Counted from the first letter of the stretch, positions 17,899-28,643 are shown. The stretch is DNA of 58,645 nucleotides from Caulobacteraceae bacterium (GCA_003164925.1 PLRV01000015.1:53651-112295), one strand, 5' to 3'. A program made the numbers and translations. The notes: generated by a model from the sequence alone, not told the origin.

Positions 17899-18492
17899 TT
17901 ACCCCGGTAGCCGGATCTGGCTCAGGGTCCAGGTGAACGCGCCATGGCGCTGGAAAGTGAGCAGAGTGACACGGCGCGGGTCGGCGGGGTCGGTCACCGC
18001 CAGGCGGCAGCGGTCGAAGCCCCAATAGCGCAGGCGGGGCCAAGGATGGCGCGTCACCGGCTGGCCGAGGGGGCGGCCGTTCAACAGGGCGGTCAGGCCA
18101 TCCGCTGTCAGATAGGCGTCCACGCTCGGTCCCATGGGCGCGCTGGCGGCGAACGCTTGGCGCATGGCCTCCAGGGGATGCGTCCACGGGTTCACCGGAG
18201 CTGGCGCCGGCAGTCCGGCCAGTTGAGCGCGTAGGCTCGCGCGCACCTGGCCCACATCCACGAGTTCGGTCAGGGCGGCGTTGTCGTGGCTTTCGGCGGC
18301 GGAGCGGACCGCCATCAAGGCGAACCAAGGCGCCGCGAAAAAGGAAATGGCGGCGATGAGGATCGCCGCCAGAACCAGTTTCGAGAACAATCCGCCGCCG
18401 CGGGAAGGCTTAGGCTCCGCCTTGACCGACGCCGGCCTGGCCACGCCGGCGTCGATCCTGCCCATCGGTCCCAGATCGTCGTCGGCGGCCAA
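17899..18492 (-). CDS. DUF2939-family single-pass membrane protein
   Basis: The product has one transmembrane helix (LFSKLVLAAILIAAISFFAAPWFAL) followed by a periplasmic domain of the DUF2939 pattern: AVRSAAESHDNAALTELVDVGQVRASLRAQL, ending LLTFQRHGAFTWTLSQIRLP. Function is unknown. The start is uncertain. The frame stays open upstream into a palindromic repeat (TTG at 18549); I use the TTG at 18492, which has AGGAAG about 8 bp upstream. An ATG at 18465 is another option. It is convergent with the preceding gene and lies downstream of icd on the same strand. Confidence 0.75.
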   Translation of the reverse strand: MAADDDLGPMGRIDAGVARPASVKAEPKPSRGGGLFSKLVLAAILIAAISFFAAPWFALMAVRSAAESHDNAALTELVDVGQVRASLRAQLAGLPAPAPVNPWTHPLEAMRQAFAASAPMGPSVDAYLTADGLTALLNGRPLGQPVTRHPWPRLRYWGFDRCRLAVTDPADPRRVTLLTFQRHGAFTWTLSQIRLPG

Positions 18493-18516
18493 TGTCTCGC
18501 TTCCTAAGGCTTGGGG

Positions 18517-18550
18517 GTTGGGGAAAAATCGCTTCGCACTTTTCCCCAAC
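18517..18550. repeat. Palindrome between icd and the DUF2939 gene
   Basis: GTTGGGGAAAA (18517-18527) is perfectly repeated in inverse as TTTTCCCCAAC (18540-18550) around the loop ATCGCTTCGCAC. On the minus strand it lies 24 bp after the icd stop and can act as a terminator or 3' stabiliser; the T-run is inside the stem. It may be a dispersed intergenic palindrome. Confidence 0.65.
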
Positions 18551-18574
18551 CCGCTTCAGGCGGCGATTAAGGCC

Positions 18575-19786
18575 CTAGGCCAGGGCCTTGTCCAGGTTCT
18601 GGGCGACTTTGTCCAAGAAGCCCTCGGTGGATAGCCAGCCCTGATGGGCGCCGACCAGCAGCGCCAGGTCCTTGGTCATGTCGCCGGCTTCCACCGTGTC
18701 GACCGTGACCTTTTCCAGCTTGGCAGCGAACCGGGCCAGGGCTTCGTTGCCGTCCAGCTTGGCCCGGTGCGACAGGCCGCGCGTCCAGGCGAAGATGGAG
18801 GCGATGGAGTTGGTCGAGGTGGATTCACCGCGCTGATGCTGGCGATAGTGGCGCGTGACGGTGCCGTGGGCGGCCTCCGCCTCCATGGTTTTGCCGTCGG
18901 GCGTCATGAGCACCGAGGTCATCAGGCCCAGCGAGCCGAAGCCCTGGGCGACGATGTCGGACTGCACGTCGCCGTCATAGTTCTTGCACGCCCACACATA
19001 GCCGCCGGACCACTTCAGGGACGCGGCCACCATGTCGTCGATCAGGCGGTGCTCGTAGGTCAGGCCGGCCGTCTTGAACTTGTCGGCGTATTCGGCCTCG
19101 AAAATCTCCTGGAAGATGTCCTTGAAGCGGCCGTCATAGCGCTTGAGGATGGTGTTCTTGGTCGACAGATACAGCGGATAGCCGCGCATCAGGCTGTAGG
19201 CGAAAGAGGCGTGGGCGAAGTCGCGGATCGACTGGTCCAGGTTGTACATCACCATCGCCGGGCCGGGGCCGGGATAGTCGAATACCTCGCGCTCGATGGT
19301 GTCGCCGTTTTCACCTTCCCACTTGACCGTCAGCTTGCCCTTGCTGGGCACCAGGAAATCGGTGGCGCGGTACTGGTCGCCGTAGGCATGACGGCCGACC
19401 ACGATGGGCTGGGTCCAGCCGGGCACCAAGCGTGGCACGTTCTGGCAAATAATCGGTTCGCGGAAGATCACGCCGCCCAGGATGTTGCGGATGGTGCCGT
19501 TGGGAGACTTCCACATCTCCTTCAGATTGAACTCCTTCACCCGCGCTTCGTCGGGGGTGATGGTGGCGCACTTCACGGCCACGCCATACTTAAGCGTGGC
19601 CTTGGCCGCGTCGATGGTGATCTGGTCGTTGGTCTCGTCGCGCTTCTCGACACTCAAGTCGTAATATTCCAGCGGAACATCGAGATAGGGAAAGATCAGC
19701 TTGTCCTTGATCATCTTCCAGATGATCCGGGTCATCTCGTCGCCGTCGATATCGACGACGGGATTGGCGACTTTGATTTTCGACAT
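18575..19786 (-). CDS. icd: NADP-dependent isocitrate dehydrogenase (eukaryote-like type)
   Basis: The enzyme converts isocitrate to 2-oxoglutarate and CO2 in the TCA cycle and makes NADPH. Starting at the ATG at 19786 ([20 protein letters not shown]) it is 403 residues, matching the homodimeric class shared with eukaryotic cytosolic enzymes and common in alphaproteobacteria. Visible signatures are [20 protein letters not shown] (substrate Ser/Asn/Arg), [43 protein letters not shown] (metal Asp residues) and [14 protein letters not shown] (NADP binding). An in-frame upstream extension lacks conserved sequence and was left out. Confidence 0.97.
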   Translation of the reverse strand: MSKIKVANPVVDIDGDEMTRIIWKMIKDKLIFPYLDVPLEYYDLSVEKRDETNDQITIDAAKATLKYGVAVKCATITPDEARVKEFNLKEMWKSPNGTIRNILGGVIFREPIICQNVPRLVPGWTQPIVVGRHAYGDQYRATDFLVPSKGKLTVKWEGENGDTIEREVFDYPGPGPAMVMYNLDQSIRDFAHASFAYSLMRGYPLYLSTKNTILKRYDGRFKDIFQEIFEAEYADKFKTAGLTYEHRLIDDMVAASLKWSGGYVWACKNYDGDVQSDIVAQGFGSLGLMTSVLMTPDGKTMEAEAAHGTVTRHYRQHQRGESTSTNSIASIFAWTRGLSHRAKLDGNEALARFAAKLEKVTVDTVEAGDMTKDLALLVGAHQGWLSTEGFLDKVAQNLDKALA

Positions 19787-19948
19787 CGGCAAAACGGCTC
19801 CACGAGGCCCAGGCGGGGCATTGACGGCGCGATCGCACGAACGGCTCACAGGGCCGCCCATGGCGCAGCGAGGCTGCTATAGACGGTTGCGCCGCGGCGG
19901 GAAACTGTGCGGTGGAGTTCAATGCCCTCAGGGCGGGAAAAACTGTCA

Positions 19949-20746
19949 ATGAGTGAGCTTATCGGCGCCCCTTGCGTCATCCTGAATGAACCGCAGCTAG
20001 CCGAAAACATCGGCTCAGTGGCGCGAGTCATGGCCAATTTCGGCCTTGCCGACCTGCGCATGGTGCGTCCGCGAGACGGCTGGCCCCAAGAGCGGGCCTG
20101 GGCCTCGGCCTCCGGCGCCAACTGGCCGCTGGATGGGGCGCGCGTGTTCGACACCCTGCAGGCGGCATGCGCCGACCTTCACCGACTCTACGCCACGACG
20201 GCTCGCCCGCGCGAGGTCGTGTTGCCGATCATCACCCCGCGCGAGGCGGCCGCCCAGCTTAGGACGGCCGCGGCGGAAGGGTTGAACACCGGCCTGCTGT
20301 TCGGTGGGGAGCGGGCCGGGTTGGAAACACAGGACATCGCCCTGTGCCAGGCGATCGTCACCATTCCCATCGATCCGCGCTTCCGTTCGCTCAACCTGGC
20401 CCAGGCGGTGGCGATCAACGCCTATGAATGGCGCACCGCCGACGCCGATCGCCCGCCGCCCGCTTTTCGGGAGGGCGCGCCACCGGCCGATCAGGCCATG
20501 CTCGATGGTCTTTACGGCCAGTTGGAGGGCGAGCTGGAGGGCGCGGGGTTCTTCCACCCGCCGGAGAAGCAGCCCTCCATGGTGCGCAATCTGCGCGCCA
20601 TCTTCGCCCGCGCCCTGTTGAACGAGCAGGAGGTGCGCACCTTGAGGGGGGTCATCACCGCGCTCAGCAAGGGGCGGGGGCGGGTGCTGGCCAAGCTGGC
20701 GGCCAAGCGCGCCGAGACTGAGCCGTCATCCGATGAACGTCCGTAA
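19949..20746 (+). CDS. trmJ: tRNA (cytidine/uridine-2'-O-)-methyltransferase TrmJ
   Basis: TrmJ methylates the 2'-OH of nucleotide 32 in the anticodon loop of several tRNAs, using SAM. The product from the ATG at 19949 is 265 residues. It has the SPOUT/TrmH core: ILNEPQLAENIGSVARVMANFGLADLRMV near the N-terminus, FGGERAGLETQDIALCQ, and the knotted SAM site IPIDPRFRSLNLAQAVAINAYEW. The C-terminal helical extension with HPPEKQPSMVRNLRAIFARA is the TrmJ-specific part. It is divergent from icd. Confidence 0.93.
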   Translation: MSELIGAPCVILNEPQLAENIGSVARVMANFGLADLRMVRPRDGWPQERAWASASGANWPLDGARVFDTLQAACADLHRLYATTARPREVVLPIITPREAAAQLRTAAAEGLNTGLLFGGERAGLETQDIALCQAIVTIPIDPRFRSLNLAQAVAINAYEWRTADADRPPPAFREGAPPADQAMLDGLYGQLEGELEGAGFFHPPEKQPSMVRNLRAIFARALLNEQEVRTLRGVITALSKGRGRVLAKLAAKRAETEPSSDERP

Positions 20747-20808
20747 AGCCTCAACGATTCCTTAATGCGGGGGTGTAAGATTTCGGGCGCTCCAGACAGG
20801 AGGCCGCC

Positions 20809-21105
20809 TTGCAGATCGTGAACGGCTACCTCTGCCAAACTTGCTGCGATGTGGCCCTAGCCAAGCAGGGCAAGAATCCCGCCCATCCCAACGCGCCGGC
20901 CTGGCAGTCAGACAAGACAGGTCAGGTAGGCCAGAGCGGAAACACCAACCAGGCCGCCGGCGCTTCGTCTTCAAGCACCAACGCGCCCGCGGTGACTTTC
21001 GGCGGCGCCCTGGCCCAGGCCAACGGCGGGGCGTCCTCCCAGGCGGGCTCCCAGCAAGCCGGCGCACCCTATAGTCCGGGAACGGTGTTCAGCCTGATGG
21101 CGTGA
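20809..21105 (+). CDS. Small Cys-motif protein with a low-complexity tail
   Basis: The gene starts with TTG at 20809, directly preceded by a strong AGGAGG site (20798-20803), and encodes 98 residues. The N-terminal part, IVNGYLCQTCCDVALAKQGKNP, holds a CxxCC cluster that could bind metal or be redox-active. The remaining two thirds are rich in Ser, Gly, Ala, Asn and Gln and look disordered. It lies between trmJ and rpsD. I recognise no function. Confidence 0.7.
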   Translation: MQIVNGYLCQTCCDVALAKQGKNPAHPNAPAWQSDKTGQVGQSGNTNQAAGASSSSTNAPAVTFGGALAQANGGASSQAGSQQAGAPYSPGTVFSLMA

Positions 21106-21133
21106 CCGCAGGGGCTCTGGCGCGTCCAAACCA

Positions 21134-21162
21134 TTGACTTTCCACTGTGCGGCCCTCATACC
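21134..21162 (+). promoter_or_regulatory. Promoter for rpsD
   Basis: TTGACT (21134-21139) and CATACC (21157-21162) are separated by 17 bp, a good housekeeping sigma70-type promoter. The ATG of rpsD is about 128 bp downstream, leaving a leader in which S4 autoregulation is possible but not evident. Confidence 0.55.
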
Positions 21163-21289
21163 CCCGCCTTTCCCGCCCTGGCCCCGAGCCATGGCGCGGA
21201 AAATCTATGACGGGTGACGTGAAGCCGCCGTTGCAATCGCCGCTCCAACAGGGGAGGGGCCGGCCCGCGTCAAGTAGAAGAGATGACCT

Positions 21290-21907
21290 ATGTCGAAGCG
21301 CCATTCGGCGAAGTATAAGATTGACCGGCGTATGGGCGAGAACATTTGGGGCCGTCCCAAATCGCCCATCAATCAGCGCCAATACGGTCCGGGCCAACAC
21401 GGCCAACGCCGCAAGTCCAAGGTGTCTGATTTCGGCCTGCAGCTTCGCGCCAAGCAGAAGCTGAAGGGCTACTACGGCAACCTGACCGAAAAGCAGTTCC
21501 GCCGCACCTACGACGAGGCCGCCCGCCGCAAGGGCAACACCTCGGAGAACCTGATCGCGCTGCTGGAAAGCCGGCTGGACGCAGTGGTTTACCGCTCAAA
21601 GTTCACCCCGACCCCGTTCGCCGCGCGCCAGTTCGTCAACCACGGCCACGTGCTGGTCAACGGCAAGCGTGTGAACATCGCCTCCTTCCGCGTGAAGCCG
21701 GGCGATGTGGTGCAGGTGCGCGAGCGTTCGCGCAACATGGCCCTGGTGCTGGAAGCCCTCCAGTCTGCCGAGCGCGAAACGCCCGACTATCTGGAAGTGG
21801 ACGCCAAACACCTGGCCTCCAAGTTCGTCCGCGCCCCCGATCTGGCCGAAGTGCCCTATCCGGTGAAGATGGAGCCGAACCTGGTCGTCGAATTCTACGC
21901 CTCTTAA
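21290..21907 (+). CDS. rpsD: 30S ribosomal protein S4
   Basis: S4 nucleates assembly of the small subunit by binding the 5' domain of 16S rRNA. The 205-residue protein starts [21 protein letters not shown], has the alphaproteobacterial S4 N-terminus and the S4 RNA-binding domain from about residue 94 ([39 protein letters not shown]). It ends [10 protein letters not shown] as usual. It is monocistronic: a good promoter upstream and a strong terminator downstream. Confidence 0.98.
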   Translation: MSKRHSAKYKIDRRMGENIWGRPKSPINQRQYGPGQHGQRRKSKVSDFGLQLRAKQKLKGYYGNLTEKQFRRTYDEAARRKGNTSENLIALLESRLDAVVYRSKFTPTPFAARQFVNHGHVLVNGKRVNIASFRVKPGDVVQVRERSRNMALVLEALQSAERETPDYLEVDAKHLASKFVRAPDLAEVPYPVKMEPNLVVEFYAS

Positions 21908-21933
21908 GCAGCGTCAAATTTCGAGCTAATGCG

Positions 21934-21960
21934 AAGGGCCCGGGAAACCGGGCCCTTTTG
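21934..21960 (+). terminator. Terminator of rpsD
   Basis: A 10 bp perfect stem, AAGGGCCCGG (21934-21943) with CCGGGCCCTT (21948-21957), has a GAAA loop and is followed by TTTTGCTTT. It ends 15 bp before the next gene. Confidence 0.93.
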
Positions 21961-21975
21961 CTTTGGGGAAAGCTC

Positions 21976-22323
21976 ATGAAAGCCGTCCTTCTGGCCGCCG
22001 GCCTGCTGCTCGCCGCGCCCGCCCTGGCGCAGGCGCCGCAAGCGTCCCAGGGCCAAAGTCCGATGATGCTCTACGGCGTGACGGCCGGTCCGGCGGGCGT
22101 GACCTTCCGTGCGCCCATGAGCGCCTGCCGTCAGCGGGGCGACTTCACCATCGCTGTGCTCGAGCGGGAGCCCCAGGCTCTGGTGCTCTTGGCTCCCCGG
22201 CGGCAAGGCGCTTGCATGCCCGCCGGGGTCGGCCATCTCGACCTGACCTACGCCTTGACGGACCTGGGGCTCAAGCCGGGCGACAGCTTTGTCCTGGGCA
22301 ATCCCCTGACGCCCGAACCTTGA
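21976..22323 (+). CDS. Exported protein of unknown function
   Basis: The 115-residue product starts with a clear signal peptide (MKAVLLAAGLLLAAPALAQ, cut after the Ala-Gln junction) and is predicted periplasmic. The mature part has two cysteines (ACRQRGDFTIAV and GACMPAGVGHLDL) that may form a disulfide, and ends PGDSFVLGNPLTPEP. I recognise no family. It starts right after the rpsD terminator, so it needs its own promoter, or the terminator leaks. Confidence 0.65.
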   Translation: MKAVLLAAGLLLAAPALAQAPQASQGQSPMMLYGVTAGPAGVTFRAPMSACRQRGDFTIAVLEREPQALVLLAPRRQGACMPAGVGHLDLTYALTDLGLKPGDSFVLGNPLTPEP

Positions 22324-22421
22324 TGTTGAGACTGTTTGTCGCAGGTGAAGCTTGCGCGGGTGTCTGAACCCACACAATAATCGGGCGGATAGAATTCAAA
22401 CCCGGCAGTGAGGCATTCCAG

Positions 22422-22844
22422 ATGCAGCGCGATAAACTCAACATGGATCGCAGGGACTTGGCCAAGGCGGCCTTTCTGGGCGCGGCCATGGCGGCTCTGC
22501 CGGCGATGAGCCGGGCGCAGGCGGCCTCGGCGGACGAGAACCTGGTCTTCACGGCCGACGACCCCGGCCATTGGGGAGATGCGGTAAAGGCCAAGCACGT
22601 GCCCGTGGCCACGGTGAGCGGCTCGACCCTGACGGTGACAACGCCCCATGTGATGACCCCGGCGCACTATATCGTCAGCCACAGCGTGGTGCTGGCCGGC
22701 GGCCAATACCTTGGCCGCAGGACCTTCACCCCCGCGGATATGCCAACGTCGACCTACACCCTGCCCGATGGCTACAAGGGCAAGGTGACGGTGACCAGCA
22801 CCTGCAATCTGCATGACTTCTGGGTGTCGAGCCTTACGGTCTAG
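22422..22844 (+). CDS. Tat-exported superoxide-reductase-like protein
   Basis: The 140-residue protein has a twin-arginine signal (Arg10-Arg11 in DRRDLAKAAFLG, then a hydrophobic stretch ending SRAQA). A domain with the centre-II pattern of superoxide reductases (neelaredoxin/desulfoferrodoxin) follows. Candidate iron ligands are His59 (KHVP), His76 (PHVMTP), His82 (AHYI), Cys128 and His131 (CNLHDFW). The Glu that normally precedes Lys-His in the EKHVP loop is Ala57, while Lys58 is kept. It would reduce superoxide to peroxide in the periplasm. Alternatively it is a structural relative with another role. Confidence 0.75.
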   Translation: MQRDKLNMDRRDLAKAAFLGAAMAALPAMSRAQAASADENLVFTADDPGHWGDAVKAKHVPVATVSGSTLTVTTPHVMTPAHYIVSHSVVLAGGQYLGRRTFTPADMPTSTYTLPDGYKGKVTVTSTCNLHDFWVSSLTV

Positions 22845-22873
22845 GCTCGATAGGTCATAGAGCCGAGGCGCGC

Positions 22874-23212
22874 TCAGCCCGCCTCGGCCTTGGCCACGCC
22901 CTTCTCGGCCAGGAAGCCCTTCAGCTCTCCGGTCTCGTACATCTCGCGCACGATGTCGCAGCCGCCGACGAACTCGCCCTTCACATAGAGCTGGGGAATG
23001 GTGGGCCAGCTGGAGAAGTCCTTGATGGCTTGGCGCAGACTGTCGTCCTGCAGGATGTTCACGCCGACGTAGTCGACCTCCAGATGGTCGAGAATCTGCA
23101 CCACGGCGTTGGAGAAGCCGCATTGCGGGCTATCTGGCACGCCTTTCATGAACAGCACGACCGGATGATCGGTCACGGTCTTTTCGATGAATTCGCGAAC
23201 GGGGTCAGTCAA
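22874..23212 (-). CDS. grxD: Monothiol glutaredoxin (Grx4/GrxD type)
   Basis: Monothiol CGFS glutaredoxins carry [2Fe-2S] clusters and hand them to targets, often as a complex with BolA. The 112-residue protein has the active-site CGFS at residues 31-34 (GVPDSPQCGFSNAVV) and the glutathione-binding blocks WPTIPQLYVKGEFVGGCDIV. It is on the same strand as bolA, two genes upstream, which supports a Grx-BolA iron-sulfur function. Confidence 0.96.
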   Translation of the reverse strand: MTDPVREFIEKTVTDHPVVLFMKGVPDSPQCGFSNAVVQILDHLEVDYVGVNILQDDSLRQAIKDFSSWPTIPQLYVKGEFVGGCDIVREMYETGELKGFLAEKGVAKAEAG

Positions 23213-23267
23213 CGGGGCGTCCTCACTGAAGGCTCATGCCCTCAGCTAGGGAGCCGAGCGCTCGCGG

Positions 23268-24179
23268 TCAAGCGCGCGTCTTGTCTTTCCCTAGGGCGGC
23301 GAAGTGAGACATCTCGATCTGTGCAGGCAGGCCCGCTGGCAATTCCCGTTCAGCCACCGCCGCCAGGGCTTGCAGGTGCGCAATATCCCGCGGCGTAACC
23401 TGGACGGAAGCTAGGCTCGGCTCGGTCAGGGCGAAGGCCAAGCATATCTCTTCGACCGTCCAATCGGGCGTCGCATGCAGGAAGCCATAGGGCGCGGACG
23501 AGGCGCCTTCATTGCGTCGCGGCCAACCCAGCAGGTTCTTCTTGGGGGCGGACGCCTCAGCCACGACCAGCATCGCTTCTGGGTAGGACGCCCCGCCCAG
23601 GACCGACATGTTGCGTTCGCCCGCCGCCCGCATGCGTCGTCGCTCGCGCGAGCCGGACAGCATGTTGAAGGGCATGGTCAGAACATCGAAGGCGCCGGTG
23701 GAGATGTAGGCGTCAATTTCGGGTCCCTCGCCGGCCACGCCCAAGGCATTAACTAGGCCCTCGGTCTTGGCCTGCTTCAGCGCCTGAAGGGCTTCGGCGG
23801 AAAGATCCTGCTGGCCTGGATCATCCAGTTGAATCAGGTCGAGATAGTCCAGTCCCGTGCGGGCCACGACGGCCATCGCCTGACCGGTCAGAGCAGCGGG
23901 CGTGAAGGCGGCGGCCCCGGCGTTGGAGGAAGGCATGGAGCAGGGGCCCGCGCGCAGGATCACATAGATCAGGCGCCGCTCCACCGTGCGCAGCGCCTGG
24001 CCCAGGCCGTCCACCAGGGAGGGGCTGCGACCGGCGATCTCAAAGCAGTTCATGCCGCAGTCCAGCGCGGCCAAGCCGATGGCCGCCCATTGGGCCGGGG
24101 TGCGGGCGTAGCTGTCATCGAGCTTGAGCGATATGGCCGATACGGCCATGGGCAGGTGTGCAAGAGGCCGGTAGCGCAT
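23268..24179 (-). CDS. Aldo/keto reductase-like protein lacking the catalytic residues
   Basis: The 303-residue product has the aldo/keto reductase barrel layout: AALDCGMNCFEIAGRSPSLVDGLGQAL, a GLDYLDLIQLDDPG strand, and LKQAKTEGLVNALGVAGEG. In active family members the first block reads 'DTA..YG.SE', giving the catalytic Asp and Tyr, and the second ends in a catalytic His. Here these positions are Glu, Ser and Asp, so hydride-transfer chemistry is doubtful. It sits 1 bp after bolA and 55 bp before grxD on the same strand, so a linked regulatory or scaffold role is possible. Confidence 0.75.
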   Translation of the reverse strand: MRYRPLAHLPMAVSAISLKLDDSYARTPAQWAAIGLAALDCGMNCFEIAGRSPSLVDGLGQALRTVERRLIYVILRAGPCSMPSSNAGAAAFTPAALTGQAMAVVARTGLDYLDLIQLDDPGQQDLSAEALQALKQAKTEGLVNALGVAGEGPEIDAYISTGAFDVLTMPFNMLSGSRERRRMRAAGERNMSVLGGASYPEAMLVVAEASAPKKNLLGWPRRNEGASSAPYGFLHATPDWTVEEICLAFALTEPSLASVQVTPRDIAHLQALAAVAERELPAGLPAQIEMSHFAALGKDKTRA

Positions 24180-24180
24180 G

Positions 24181-24420
24181 TCAGTTCCTCTGCGGAGCGG
24201 AGGTTTCTAGCGCCAGGGCGTGCAATGCGCCGCCGACCTTGCCCTTCAGGGCCTGGTACACAAGCTGATGTTGGCGAACCCGGCTCAGTCCGTCGAAGGC
24301 ATTGGACACAATGCGCGCGCGATAATGATCGCCGTCGCCCGCGAGGTCCTCGATGTGGATATCCGCATCGGGAAAGGCCTCGCGAAGATCGGCTTCGATC
24401 TGGGCGGAGGTCATGGGCAT
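24181..24420 (-). CDS. bolA: BolA family protein
   Basis: BolA proteins bind [2Fe-2S] clusters together with monothiol glutaredoxins and act in iron sensing or cluster delivery. The 79-residue protein has the family core: EADLREAFPDADIHIEDLAGDGDHYRARIVSNAFDGLSRVRQHQLVYQALKG, including the H-R-V/Q-H-Q-x-VY helix and a conserved His near the C-terminus (ALHALAL). It heads the bolA / AKR-like / grxD group. Confidence 0.95.
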   Translation of the reverse strand: MPMTSAQIEADLREAFPDADIHIEDLAGDGDHYRARIVSNAFDGLSRVRQHQLVYQALKGKVGGALHALALETSAPQRN

Positions 24421-24479
24421 GGCCGCAATCCTAGCTAAATCGGCGAGCCTATTTATTCCATGTAATGCTTAAGAAGCGC

Positions 24480-26708
<2,229 letters not shown>

Positions 26709-26785
26709 GAGGTCCGAGTTAGCGGATTCAAGCGGCCCTGTCAGGGGCAAAGGCGTCTTGCCAGTCCGGGGTCGCACGCTCCGCG

Positions 26786-27409
26786 TCAGGGCGCGGGCTG
26801 GGCAGGGCAGGACGCCGGATTGAGCGCCTGGAATTTGGTCCGCGCCTCAGCCAAAAGGCTGTCGCGGGCATCAATGTTCGACAGGCCAAAGCTTTCGGTC
26901 TCCAGGACGACGCCATCCTGCTGCACGGAGATGGTCAGGGGTTGAGCATCGGCCACTGCCGATATCACGCCGCGGCCGTAGGGCCAGTCCAGATCGAAAG
27001 CCAGGTGCGCCTGCACGTCGGAATCGGACTTGATGACCTTACCGTCGAAGCCCCACGAGCGGCCGTTGCGAGCCTGGACCAACACCGACAGAGTATCGGG
27101 GTTGAGATTAGCGTGGGTGCGGAAGCGGATCATCACGCCGCTCGGCTCGTCCATCCGCGTCACGGCGCTGGCGGGGTAGGTCAGCCACAGACTGATGCTG
27201 GGGCCGGAGGCTACTGGACGCCACATCAATTGCGGCCCGCCGCTTTGGCCCGGCGCGGAGGCAATGATTTCGATCACGCCGGCTGTGCGCGACTGAACCG
27301 CCACGGCGCAGGGATTGGCCGCAGCCTGCGATGCTGACGTTTGGGCGTGGACCGATCCCGCCAGGATCAACACGGCGGACAATCCGGCGAACGCGGCTTT
27401 GCATGTCAT
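26786..27409 (-). CDS. Exported protein of unknown function
   Basis: From the ATG at 27409 the product is 207 residues, with a signal peptide ending near VHAQ. The mature part is beta-rich ([55 protein letters not shown]) and carries two cysteines, one near each end (NPCAVAV and PASCPAQ). It lies between purQ and purL on the same strand, so it interrupts the purine genes and may be co-transcribed with purL. I recognise no family. Confidence 0.7.
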   Translation of the reverse strand: MTCKAAFAGLSAVLILAGSVHAQTSASQAAANPCAVAVQSRTAGVIEIIASAPGQSGGPQLMWRPVASGPSISLWLTYPASAVTRMDEPSGVMIRFRTHANLNPDTLSVLVQARNGRSWGFDGKVIKSDSDVQAHLAFDLDWPYGRGVISAVADAQPLTISVQQDGVVLETESFGLSNIDARDSLLAEARTKFQALNPASCPAQPAP

Positions 27410-27507
27410 GGTGTCTCTCAAGCCCAGGAGTCTCTCACGACAATATTTGCCTCAGATCAAGGTAGCCGCCTCGCTCGGCGAGCATTGTCGCTGTTATGGA
27501 GGCGTGC

Positions 27508-27627
27508 ATGGACGACGAACAGGACAGGGGTAATCCCGCGATCACGATCATGGTGTTGGTTATTGTGGCGCTAGCCGCCGCCGGCCTGTTTTTTGGCCTG
27601 CACCTCATGACCGCCTCCTATCCCTAA
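27508..27627 (+). CDS. 39-residue single-pass membrane protein
   Basis: A short gene with a textbook GGAGG site (27498-27502) 5 bp before the ATG. The product begins with a charged segment (DDEQDRGNP) and then forms a single hydrophobic helix (AITIMVLVIVALAAAGLFF) ending in LHLMTASYP. It is divergent from the exported protein upstream and convergent with purQ. Function is unknown; small inner-membrane proteins of this kind often tune larger membrane complexes. Confidence 0.6.
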   Translation: MDDEQDRGNPAITIMVLVIVALAAAGLFFGLHLMTASYP

Positions 27628-27674
27628 GCCATTGCCTCAGCTTGACCGGCGGCCGTGAAAGCGGACGTATGGAA

Positions 27675-28337
27675 TCAGGCGCAGCCCATCACGCTGCGGA
27701 ACAGGGTCGCCCCGTCCGTCGAACCCAGTTCCGGTTCGAACGCCCGGTCCGGATGGGGCATCATCCCCAGAACATTGCCCCGGGCGTTGACGATGCCCGC
27801 GATGCCGTGCGCCGAACCGTTGGGGTTCTGCCGGTAGCGAAACGCCACCTGGCCTTCGCCTTCCAGCCGTGCGAGCGTTTGTTCGTCGGCGAAGAAATTA
27901 CCTTCACCGTTGCCCACGGTCATGCGCGCCGTGCTTTGGCCGCCAAAGCCCGCGGTGAAGCGGGTGTTGGCGTTGATCACGTCCAGATCCACCGACTTGC
28001 AGATGTACTTGAGCGCGCTGTTACGCAGCAGGGTGCCGGGCAACAGATGCGCCTCGCATAAGATCTGGAAACCGTTGCAGATGCCGATGACGGCGACGCC
28101 ATCGTTTGCGGCCTTGACCACCTCGCGCATGACCGGCGACTGGGCGGCCATGGCCCCGCAGCGCAGATAGTCGCCATAGGAAAAGCCGCCGGGCAGCACG
28201 ATCAGGTCCAGCCCCTCGGGCAGGGTCGTTTCCTGATGCCAGATCATATCGACGGCGGCCCCAGTCGAGCGTTCGATGCCCACGGCGCAATCGCGGTCGC
28301 AGTTGGAGCCGGGGAAAACGACGACGGCGGCTTTCAT
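27675..28337 (-). CDS. purQ: Phosphoribosylformylglycinamidine synthase subunit PurQ
   Basis: PurQ is the glutaminase that releases ammonia for PurL. The 220-residue class I amidotransferase begins with the family start [15 protein letters not shown]. The nucleophile Cys is in GICNGFQIL, and the His-Pro-Asp of the triad region is in [10 protein letters not shown]. It follows purS (50 bp, with a hairpin in the gap) and belongs to the purC-purS-purQ unit. Confidence 0.98.
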   Translation of the reverse strand: MKAAVVVFPGSNCDRDCAVGIERSTGAAVDMIWHQETTLPEGLDLIVLPGGFSYGDYLRCGAMAAQSPVMREVVKAANDGVAVIGICNGFQILCEAHLLPGTLLRNSALKYICKSVDLDVINANTRFTAGFGGQSTARMTVGNGEGNFFADEQTLARLEGEGQVAFRYRQNPNGSAHGIAGIVNARGNVLGMMPHPDRAFEPELGSTDGATLFRSVMGCA

Positions 28338-28352
28338 AGAGTTGCTCCAGCA

Positions 28353-28386
28353 AAACCCTCTTCGCGCAAAAGCGCTGCGAGGGTTT
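28353..28386 (-). repeat. Hairpin between purS and purQ
   Basis: AAACCCTC (28353-28360) pairs with GAGGGTTT (28379-28386), with an inner GCGC-AAAA-GCGC stem. It sits in the 50 bp gap inside the operon, just after the purS stop. It could set the ratio of purS to purQ mRNA by protecting or attenuating the transcript. Confidence 0.6.
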
Positions 28387-28387
28387 G

Positions 28388-28627
28388 TTAGACGATTTCC
28401 ACGCGGTAGCTTTCGATCACGGTGTTGGCCAAAAGCTTGTCCGCCATGGCCTTGGCTTCCGCCTCGGCCTTGACGCGATCGGCGCCCGCAACCTCGAACT
28501 CGATGGTCTTGCCCACGCGCACATTGGCCACGTCGCCCCAGCCCAGGTCGTGCAGGGCGCCTTCGATGGCCTTGCCCTGCACGTCCAGCACGCCCGGTTT
28601 CAGATATACATGGACCTTGGTTTTCAT
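28388..28627 (-). CDS. purS: Phosphoribosylformylglycinamidine synthase subunit PurS
   Basis: PurS is the small structural subunit that joins PurL and PurQ. The 79-residue product shows the family pattern: [43 protein letters not shown], ending [19 protein letters not shown]. It lies between purC (16 bp upstream) and purQ. Confidence 0.97.
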   Translation of the reverse strand: MKTKVHVYLKPGVLDVQGKAIEGALHDLGWGDVANVRVGKTIEFEVAGADRVKAEAEAKAMADKLLANTVIESYRVEIV

Positions 28628-28643
28628 GCTCAGGTTCGTCCCT

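Noticed and set aside
18644-19882. A 412-codon plus-strand frame opposite icd
   Set aside because: It is a shadow of a highly conserved gene; the composition is unlike that of a real protein.
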